The notes below the pieces were generated by a model. It was not told where the DNA came from. It searched no databases and worked only from the letters and a program-made list of their open reading frames with translations. The translations under genes were made by a program, and so were the position numbers. Of a stretch of 64,000 nt of DNA, positions 36,994 through 43,384 are shown in pieces. Every line of letters begins with the position of its first letter. The first letter of the stretch is position 1. The stretch comes from Candidatus Dadabacteria bacterium (GTDB lineage: Bacteria; Desulfobacterota_D; UBA1144; Nemesobacterales; Nemesobacteraceae): contig JAPPAR010000013.1 of assembly GCA_026705445.1 (NCBI GenBank), positions 1 to 64,000 on the forward strand, given 5' to 3'.

Positions 36994-37857
36994 ACTATTG
37001 CTGCAGAAAAAGTATTCGCACTGAAAGGCGGTTCCGCAATCAATCTCTTTTACCGAGACATGCCGCGCCTCTCCGTTGATATCGATCTTGTCTATTTACC
37101 CGTGGAAAGCCGGCCTATATCTCTGGGCAATATCGACTTAGCACTGAAGCGAGCAATGAACTTCTTCGCCCGTAGCAATAGGAATGTACAGTTTCAACGC
37201 ATCGCAGGTGGAGGAAATCTCGACACTCGTATCATGGCCATAAGCGGTAACGCAAAAGTGAAAATCGAGATATCTCCTGTCATGCGGGGAACGGTTTTAC
37301 CACCCGGACTGCTCAAGGTTACAGATACCGTTGAGGAAACTTTCGGTTTCGCCGAAGCCCAGGTTGTCTCTTTTGAAGACCTGTATGGAGGTAAATTGCA
37401 TGCAGCGCTTGACCGACAGCACCCACGTGATCTTTATGACATAAGACTGCTCTACGAAAACGAAGGTATAAGTGACGATTTGTTCCGTGTTTTTATGGCT
37501 TATGTCTCTTCTTCCAACAGGCCACCTCATGAATTGCTGTCGCCACTTCCTTTACCGATCAAGAAGCTGTACATGGAGGAATTTTCAGGGATGACGCGCG
37601 AAAGAATCACGCAACCCGAGCTCGAAGCGGTGAGAACACATCTCTTTACCGATATTAGAAAACGCCTTACGGGTGATATAGCAGCGTTTTTGTTTTCCCT
37701 TCACGATACGGAACCCGACTTTGAACTGATCGGCCTACCTGAAGCCTTATATCTTCCCGCAGTCCAGTGGAAACTGCTAAATCTGCGGAAGCTCAGAGCC
37801 GAAAATCCGAAGAAACACGCACAGCAACGGGCAATGCTTGAAACACTCTTCATATGA
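36937..37857 (+). CDS. AbiEii nucleotidyltransferase toxin
   Basis: A 306-residue AbiEii/AbiGii family toxin, full length. The nucleotidyltransferase active-site region shows FALKGGSAINLFYRD (about residues 29-43) and LSVDIDLVYLP (about 47-57). The downstream acidic residue is in KVKIEIS, and the family box FEDLYGGKLHAALDRQHPRDLYDI follows (about 147-170). AbiE toxins add nucleotides to RNA targets (shown for homologues such as MenT on tRNA) and cause growth arrest, including abortive infection. ATG 36937 is chosen because GAAGGAG lies 7 bases upstream; the gene overlaps the antitoxin by 8 bases. Compared with the copy at 14971-15255 it has the complete C-terminal domain. Confidence 0.88.
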   Translation: MCNYKHYAEQVRLLVRLLPTIAAEKVFALKGGSAINLFYRDMPRLSVDIDLVYLPVESRPISLGNIDLALKRAMNFFARSNRNVQFQRIAGGGNLDTRIMAISGNAKVKIEISPVMRGTVLPPGLLKVTDTVEETFGFAEAQVVSFEDLYGGKLHAALDRQHPRDLYDIRLLYENEGISDDLFRVFMAYVSSSNRPPHELLSPLPLPIKKLYMEEFSGMTRERITQPELEAVRTHLFTDIRKRLTGDIAAFLFSLHDTEPDFELIGLPEALYLPAVQWKLLNLRKLRAENPKKHAQQRAMLETLFI

Positions 37858-37938
37858 AGTTGAGAAGCGCCTTTCTGCGTCCTTATTCCCGGCACAGATT
37901 AAGACAACCTATCAAAGAAAACGTTTTTTTCCTAGAGG

Positions 37939-38868
37939 TCAATCAAGTTCAGCCAAGAGTTCCTCAATAGGCTCATCCCCGGGCCACGCGCCTGCGAGAC
38001 TTTTGGGATCAGCTATCTTGCCAGAGGTTTTTATAACTCTCTCCATATCCTGATTTCCAGATGGCATTTCTTCAAAAACATCGTCACCTTCAACGCGAGC
38101 ACTTATCTTGCGAGCTTCAATCAATCTGGGCTGTCCGTTGACTTTGAAGTGAACCATTCCTTCCACGGTCGTCGGCTTACCCCAGAGAAAACGTAAAGTT
38201 TCAACGTCCAGAAAATCAGTGTTCAGCCGTCCGAGAATGTATGAATTTTTCTCAAGCAGAAGACGGAAGCGTCCCCCACCGTGTTTGATTTCGTCAAGCA
38301 TACCTGCCACTACAAACGCTTTGGGATGGGGGATGTTTTTGACCTGTTCTTTAACCCGTGCACTCATCTGGTCATCAAGCGTGAAACGACCCCTAGCCGA
38401 ATCGCGGGGAATTAACTCGTAACTAACTCCAGAAGCTCCCCCAGAGCTGCTGAGCTTGAGAATCGAATCGAGAACGGAACTGTCGAACCGATCGCCCTCG
38501 GGACAGTCGGTTCCGGCTTCTTCAATGGCAAGTGCCGCAAGATCAAGTGCTGTGTCGTCAAGGCTTGGTTGCTCACGCCAAAAATCAAGCTGAGCAAACA
38601 CGTCATAGGCAGTATCACCAAGACTTGGAGCTTCAAGGTCGATAACCGTAGAACCCGTTTTCAAACCCGTTATTGTAAAATCGACGGTTGCATTCAACCA
38701 TCCAGGCTTTGACCCTCTGCTCTTGCCCTCCCCGGTAGCTGACAGCCGCGTAGTTCTCTCCGCCGTTTCAACAAGGGCTTCCACAACGCGCAAGAGCCTC
38801 TTGGCCTTAATCTGCCCCTTGTTTTCCGGAAGGCCGCTGAGTTTTAACTGGTAGCGTTTCATGCTCAT
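37939..38868 (-). CDS. hypothetical protein (309 aa) between AbiE-derived repeats
   Basis: A 309-residue soluble protein of unknown family. It begins MSMKRYQLKLSGLPENKGQIKAKRLLRVVEALVETAE, suggesting a beta strand and a long helix, then has mixed alpha/beta sequence, with a central RDSARGRFTLDDQM segment, a LRFLWGKPTTVEGMVHFK strand pair and an acidic C-terminus (GDEPIEELLAELD). No catalytic motif, signal peptide or membrane segment was recognised. ATG 38868 is chosen because GGAGT lies 7 bases upstream; GTG 38877 and ATG 38862 are alternatives. It is convergent with the AbiEii gene and enclosed by the 136-bp repeats, so it may have arrived with, or moved with, the AbiE cassette. Confidence 0.6.
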   Translation of the reverse strand: MSMKRYQLKLSGLPENKGQIKAKRLLRVVEALVETAERTTRLSATGEGKSRGSKPGWLNATVDFTITGLKTGSTVIDLEAPSLGDTAYDVFAQLDFWREQPSLDDTALDLAALAIEEAGTDCPEGDRFDSSVLDSILKLSSSGGASGVSYELIPRDSARGRFTLDDQMSARVKEQVKNIPHPKAFVVAGMLDEIKHGGGRFRLLLEKNSYILGRLNTDFLDVETLRFLWGKPTTVEGMVHFKVNGQPRLIEARKISARVEGDDVFEEMPSGNQDMERVIKTSGKIADPKSLAGAWPGDEPIEELLAELD

Positions 38869-38930
38869 TGCAATCACTCCTATTACAAAACCTTTAGACG
38901 ATAAAAATTCTGAACAATCCAGACTGTTTT

Positions 38931-39066
38931 GGCAAACTGCATCCGGTTTACAGAATTTACGTGATAGAGGAACTCCTGCCTTCGTCCGAAAGTGTCAAAG
39001 GAGCACGCCGTGTGTAACTACAAACATTATGCCGAGCAGGTTCGTCTGCTGGTCCGCCTGCTGCCC
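38931..39066 (+). repeat. direct repeat, copy 2 (remnant of a further abiEi/abiEii pair)
   Basis: 136 bases matching 36858-36993 with 8 transitions and no gaps. It contains the coding end of an abiEi and the first about 20 codons of an abiEii, but the sequences on either side are unrelated, and the abiEii ATG reads GTG here. The ribosome-binding GGAG is kept. It is a non-functional remnant that marks a duplication/deletion or insertion event. Confidence 0.85.
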
Positions 39067-39089
39067 GCTCGTTTTTTTCTTAAGAAGTC

Positions 39090-39122
39090 AGCGGGGAAGC
39101 CTTTGTTATGATCCCCGCTTTT
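39090..39122 (+). terminator. rho-independent-type terminator before the Anbu operon
   Basis: AGCGGGGA (39090-39097) pairs perfectly with TCCCCGCT (39112-39119), with a 14-base loop and then TTT. It would stop plus-strand transcription coming from the AbiE region before the ATP-grasp gene at 39159. The T-run is short, so efficiency is uncertain. Confidence 0.5.
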
Positions 39123-39158
39123 AGTTAGATTCTTCAGGAGAAAGGCATTGGAGCCGAG

Positions 39159-40634
39159 ATGAATTTCACAAACTACGATACGGAAGGCTTTTACGACGAG
39201 GTATTTAAGGACAACTCCACCCCGCATGAATGGACCCGCTTTTTAACCGACAGGATAGAAAGTCTCTCTGACGGAGAGCTGATCGAGAGGCAGAAAGCAG
39301 CCGAGATGAACCTGTTCGAGATGGGGGTCACCTTCACACTTTACTCGGAAAAAAAGAAAAGTTCCGAGGAGAACATTTTCCCCTTCGACATAATTCCGAG
39401 GATAGTGTCTGCCGAGGACTGGGAGCTCATAGAAAGGGGTCTCAAGCAGAGAATCCACGCGCTTAACCTCTTCATAGACGACATATACAACGACCGGAAG
39501 ATCCTTAGGGACAAGGTGGTTCCCAAGGAACTCATCCTCTCAAGCAGGGAGTTTCGCCTTGACTGCGTCGGCTTTTCCCCTCCGAAGAACATCTGGTGCC
39601 ACATCACGGGAACGGACCTGATAAGACATTCGGACGGAAACTTCTACATCCTCGAAGACAACCTTCGCTCGCCCTCGGGCGTCTCCTACGTGCTTGAGAA
39701 CCGCGAGCTTCTAAAGCGCACGTTTCCCAAGGTATTCGGCACCGTAGAGATAATGCCCATAAGCGATTACGGACTCCACCTCCATGACACCCTCCAGTAC
39801 CTTCTCTCCGACAGAACAGCCAACCCGAAGGTGGTGCTTCTCACCCCGGGGATCTACAACTCGGCCTACTTCGAGCACTCGTTTCTGGCAAAGGAGATGG
39901 GAATAGAGCTTGTCGAGGGCAGGGATCTCGTCGTGGTAGAGAATTTCGTTTACCTAAAAACCACAAAGGGACTTGAAAAAGTGGATGTCATATACAGAAG
40001 GATAGACGACAACTTCCTCGACCCTCAGGTGTTCCGCCCGGATTCAGTGCTCGGAGTTCCGGGGCTTTTCAGCGCGTACAAGGCAGGAAACGTCGCCATA
40101 GCCAATGCCCCCGGAGGAGGGGTGGCCGACGACAAGATAATATACGCCTACGTAGAGAAGATAATAAAGTACTATCTGGGAGAAGAGCCCGTAATCCCGA
40201 ACGTGCCGACGTATATATGCGAGGAGGATGAGGCCAGAAAATATGTGCTCGACAATATAGAGAAGCTGGTCGTAAAGCCCGCGAATGAATCCGGAGGATA
40301 CGGGATAGTGTTCGGGCCCAAGGCGACAAAAGAGGAACTCGCCCAGGCAAAAAGAAACATAAAGGCGGACCCCAGAAACTACATAGCCCAGAAGACCATG
40401 TCCCTCTCCCGGGCCCCCGTGATAGCGGGTGATCACTTCGAGGGACGCCATGTCGATCTTAGGCCCTTCATTCTCTACGGAAAAGAAATATTCGTCCTGC
40501 CCGGAGGCCTGACCAGGGTGGCCCTGCGCAAAGGTTCGATGATAGTCAATTCGTCCCAGGGCGGGGGAAGCAAGGACACCTGGGTGCTTGCTCCCGCAAA
40601 GAACACCAAGGGCAAAGGAGGCGGAAAATCCTAA
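39159..40634 (+). CDS. circularly permuted ATP-grasp protein (DUF404/DUF407)
   Basis: A 491-residue protein of the circularly permuted ATP-grasp type 2 family. Landmarks are the N-terminal YDTEGFYDEVFKDN, the LFIDDIYNDRKIL segment, the ITGTDLIRHSDGNFYILEDNLRSPSGVSYVLENR block (about residues 148-180), VKPANESGGYGIVFG (nucleotide-binding loop, about 370-384) and a C-terminal SRAPVIAGDHFEGRHVDLRPF. ATP-grasp enzymes form amide bonds through acyl-phosphate intermediates; for this subgroup a peptide-ligase role has been proposed but the product is not known. It is the first of four genes (alpha-E, Anbu peptidase, transglutaminase-like) that recur together in bacteria. A terminator and an abiE remnant lie upstream. 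Codon use is core-like (many ATA and AGG). Confidence 0.9.
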   Translation: MNFTNYDTEGFYDEVFKDNSTPHEWTRFLTDRIESLSDGELIERQKAAEMNLFEMGVTFTLYSEKKKSSEENIFPFDIIPRIVSAEDWELIERGLKQRIHALNLFIDDIYNDRKILRDKVVPKELILSSREFRLDCVGFSPPKNIWCHITGTDLIRHSDGNFYILEDNLRSPSGVSYVLENRELLKRTFPKVFGTVEIMPISDYGLHLHDTLQYLLSDRTANPKVVLLTPGIYNSAYFEHSFLAKEMGIELVEGRDLVVVENFVYLKTTKGLEKVDVIYRRIDDNFLDPQVFRPDSVLGVPGLFSAYKAGNVAIANAPGGGVADDKIIYAYVEKIIKYYLGEEPVIPNVPTYICEEDEARKYVLDNIEKLVVKPANESGGYGIVFGPKATKEELAQAKRNIKADPRNYIAQKTMSLSRAPVIAGDHFEGRHVDLRPFILYGKEIFVLPGGLTRVALRKGSMIVNSSQGGGSKDTWVLAPAKNTKGKGGGKS

Positions 40635-41608
40635 GCCGCGTCGCAGAATCTATATACTGGATGAGCCGCTATGCAGAGCGCGCCGGCAATACAGCGAGGC
40701 TTATAAGCGTAAACCTGAGCCTTGCCATTGACACCCACGACTCCGTTGAGCAGGAGTGGGACCCCATAGTGAAGGTGACGGGAGACATGGAGCTTTTCAG
40801 AAGCCTTTATGACAGCACAACCCGGGAGAACGTCATAAACTTCATGGTCCTTGACCGCAACAACCCGAACTCCATCATCTCCTGCGTTAACTGCGCCCGT
40901 GAGAACGCAAGTTCCGTAAGGGAAATAATCTCCTCTGAAATGTGGCTTCTAATAAACCGCTTCTACCACAAGCTAAACAACGAGGATGCCAGACAGAAGC
41001 TGCTTGACAACCCCGGCAAATTCTGCGAAGTGGCAAAGGTGCAGAGCCTTCTTTTCCACGGTTCCGGGTACATAAGCATATCCCACGGCGAGGCATGGCA
41101 TTTCTCGGAACTCGGAAAGCAGATGGAACGGGCCGACAACACTTCAAGAATCCTCGACGTCAAGTACTACACCCTGCTTCCCAAGGCGGAACTCGTGGGA
41201 ACGTCTATAGACAACATGCAGTGGATAGCGCTTCTTAAGTCAACAAGCGCCCTTGAGACATACAAGGCGAAGCACCAGCAGATATCCATAGGCAACGTGA
41301 TCGATTTCCTCATCCTTGATAACCAGTTTCCCCGTTCAATAATTTACTGCATTGCGCAGGCCGACGAGTCTCTTCACTGCATATCCAACAGCCCTGCGGG
41401 CTGCTACAATAACGAAACCGAAAAAGAAATGGGAAGGCTTCTGTCTGACCTTCGGTTCATAAGCGTCGGGGAGATAGTACAGCACGGAATGCACGAGTAC
41501 CTAAGCGGTTTCCAGTCCCAAATAAACGAGGTCGGAAACCGCATATACGACGATTACTTCAGCTACGGGATAACAGACAGCGTCCTTCAGGACTTTGACG
41601 ATATCTGA
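40628..41608 (+). CDS. alpha-E domain protein (DUF403), probable non-AUG start
   Basis: An all-helical alpha-E protein, normally encoded beside the circularly permuted ATP-grasp enzyme. The first ATG is at 40661 (giving 315 residues: MSRYAERAGNTARL). However, the reading frame is open upstream and codes LSRVAESIYW right before that Met, which is the usual family N-terminus (MLSRVAES(I/L)YWMSRY). No ATG, GTG or TTG lies there: the codon in place of the family's first Met is ATC at 40628, preceded by AGGAGG (40616-40621) with 6 bases spacing. The start is therefore given at 40628 (326 residues), with 40661 as the conservative alternative. It overlaps the ATP-grasp stop by 7 bases. Function: presumed partner in amide/peptide formation; not established. 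Confidence 0.8.
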   Translation: MLSRVAESIYWMSRYAERAGNTARLISVNLSLAIDTHDSVEQEWDPIVKVTGDMELFRSLYDSTTRENVINFMVLDRNNPNSIISCVNCARENASSVREIISSEMWLLINRFYHKLNNEDARQKLLDNPGKFCEVAKVQSLLFHGSGYISISHGEAWHFSELGKQMERADNTSRILDVKYYTLLPKAELVGTSIDNMQWIALLKSTSALETYKAKHQQISIGNVIDFLILDNQFPRSIIYCIAQADESLHCISNSPAGCYNNETEKEMGRLLSDLRFISVGEIVQHGMHEYLSGFQSQINEVGNRIYDDYFSYGITDSVLQDFDDI

Positions 41609-41622
41609 GAAGGAGAAAACAG

Positions 41623-42360
41623 ATGACTTTCTGCGTGGGAATGAGACTCAAGGAAGGAATAATCGGGCTAGCCGACAACCTCATAATAACGGGAAATGAA
41701 GCCATACGGGCAAAGAAGGTCACCACCCACAGGGCCGGGGACAACTCGTTTTTCCTTATGACGTCGGGGCTTCGCTCCGCGAGAGACAAGGCTATTACCT
41801 ATCTTGACGAGGCGCTCGAACAATCCCAGGAATCGTTTGACCGCCTCTACAAGGCCGTGAATCTTTTCTCAAGGGAGCTTCGCAGGGTGAAAAAAGAAGA
41901 TGGAGAGGATCTTTCCGAATCGGGATTTCCCTTCAACATATACTCCATAATAGGAGGGCAGTTCGAAAACGACGCCGAGCCCCAGCTTTTCCTCGTTTAT
42001 CCCCAGGGAAACTGGATCAACGTGGGGACCACTTCCCCCTACGTTATAATAGGCGAGTCGAAATACGGAAAACCGATAATAAAAAGAACGCTTACCTACG
42101 ACACGAACCTTGATACGGCGCTTCGCATCGCATACCTCGCGTTTGATTCAAGCCGCATAAACGCCATAGACGTCGATTTTCCGATAGACATCGTAGTCTA
42201 CAGAAGCAATTCATTTTCCCTTGAGCAGTACAGATTCAACGAAAACGAACTGGCGGACATATCGGAGTGGTGGCAGGAGAGGCTCAGGAAATCAGCCGAG
42301 GAAATGCCCGCTGAATGGGTAAGAAAAATCCTTAACAGAAGCCCGAAAAGTGCTGCTTAG
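41623..42360 (+). CDS. Anbu-type proteasome-like peptidase
   Basis: A 245-residue peptidase of the Anbu (ancestral beta subunit) family, an Ntn-hydrolase related to HslV and proteasome beta subunits. The N-terminus MTFCVGMRLKEGIIGLADN leaves Thr-2 as nucleophile after Met removal, without a propeptide. AKKVTTHR supplies the active-site Lys, and FNIYSIIGGQ and the C-terminal VDFPIDIVVY strand follow the fold. Anbu proteins assemble into large helical or ring-like particles in the cytoplasm; substrates are unknown. The gene has GAGAAGGAGAAAAC upstream, starts 14 bases after the alpha-E stop and overlaps the transglutaminase gene by 11 bases. Together with HslUV this gives two proteasome-like peptidases in one window. 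Confidence 0.92.
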   Translation: MTFCVGMRLKEGIIGLADNLIITGNEAIRAKKVTTHRAGDNSFFLMTSGLRSARDKAITYLDEALEQSQESFDRLYKAVNLFSRELRRVKKEDGEDLSESGFPFNIYSIIGGQFENDAEPQLFLVYPQGNWINVGTTSPYVIIGESKYGKPIIKRTLTYDTNLDTALRIAYLAFDSSRINAIDVDFPIDIVVYRSNSFSLEQYRFNENELADISEWWQERLRKSAEEMPAEWVRKILNRSPKSAA

Positions 42361-43231
42361 CATAGATCACAACACGACTTACTCTTACGGAAAAAAAGTG
42401 GTCCTGGCCCCACACACCGTGAGGCTTCGCCCCAGAGACGGCGGGGGGCAGATGACCCATATGTTCTCGCTCAGGACGGATCCCCCCGAAGCGGGAAGAA
42501 GCGTGAACTCGGATCTCGACGGAAACACTACCGTTACCCTTTGGTTTACGGGCGAGTTCGAGAGCCTCACAATTGGTACCAGCTGTGTCGTCGAGACGCT
42601 TCGGGAAAACCCTTTTGACTTCATAGTCTCAGACGTAAGGTTCCTTGACCTGCCGATGCAATACCCGCGCGAGCAGAAGATGGCCCTTCGCCCGTACCTC
42701 GCGGTAAGCAAAAGAACTGCCCTGGCGGTCTCGCCGCTTCGCGAAACGATTCTCTCGCAAACCATGGGAAGAACCACGGACTTTGTTCTCTCGCTCTGTG
42801 AGCACATACACGATAACTTTCCTCACGTCGCCAGGGAGCAGGGCGGCCCCTGGTCCGCGGAGAGAACTCTCAGGGAAAAAAGAGGGTCCTGCAGGGACCT
42901 CGTGGAACTTTTCTCAGCCGTCTGCCGCTCGGTCGGCCTTGCGTGCAGACACGTAAGCGGCTATGCACTCAGCGCAAGAAGAAAAAAAGGAGACGAGCTT
43001 CACGCCTGGGCCGAGGTCTACATACCGGGCGGAGGGTGGAGAGGCTACGATCCCTCCTCGGGTCTTGCGGTCTCGGACCGCCACGTGGCTGTCGCGGGGG
43101 GCGCCACCCACGGGCTCATCGCCCCCGTGTCGGGAAGCTTCTACGGGGACGGAGCCGGAGTCGAACTCCGGTTTCGCGTAAGGGTAAGAAAGACGGGGAA
43201 ACGCCAGAAAAAAGCCCTGGGACTTCTCTGA
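42350..43231 (+). CDS. transglutaminase-like cysteine protease
   Basis: A 293-residue protein with an N-terminal bacterial transglutaminase-like beta domain (about residues 1-85, SIDHNTTYSYGKKV and HTVRLRPRDGG) and a papain-like transglutaminase core. The catalytic triad is visible: Cys in RGSCRDLVELF (about residue 183), His in ELHAWAEVY (about 218) and Asp in GYDPSSGL (about 233). Such proteins hydrolyse or transfer amide bonds. In this four-gene set it may make or cleave the product of the ATP-grasp/alpha-E pair, with Anbu degrading it (inference). It starts at GTG 42350, inside the Anbu gene. No signal peptide is seen. Confidence 0.88.
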   Translation: MLLSIDHNTTYSYGKKVVLAPHTVRLRPRDGGGQMTHMFSLRTDPPEAGRSVNSDLDGNTTVTLWFTGEFESLTIGTSCVVETLRENPFDFIVSDVRFLDLPMQYPREQKMALRPYLAVSKRTALAVSPLRETILSQTMGRTTDFVLSLCEHIHDNFPHVAREQGGPWSAERTLREKRGSCRDLVELFSAVCRSVGLACRHVSGYALSARRKKGDELHAWAEVYIPGGGWRGYDPSSGLAVSDRHVAVAGGATHGLIAPVSGSFYGDGAGVELRFRVRVRKTGKRQKKALGLL

Positions 43232-43289
43232 GCAACGAAAACCCCACGGTAAACACTTCTTAAAAGTCGTGCAATCGCGATTTAACTCA

Positions 43290-43298
43290 TGCTATAAT
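43290..43298 (+). promoter_or_regulatory. extended -10 promoter element of the TonB receptor gene
   Basis: TGCTATAAT matches the extended -10 consensus TGnTATAAT. No clear -35 box is present, as is common for extended -10 promoters. Transcription would start near 43305, giving an 80-base leader before ATG 43385. Confidence 0.5.
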
Positions 43299-43384
43299 TG
43301 ATTCTTAGAGGAAGGCCAAGAAAATCAACGGGCCGCAACGGAAAATTACAGGTCATGTTATCGAAAAAAGGGGAGGGTATCCAT

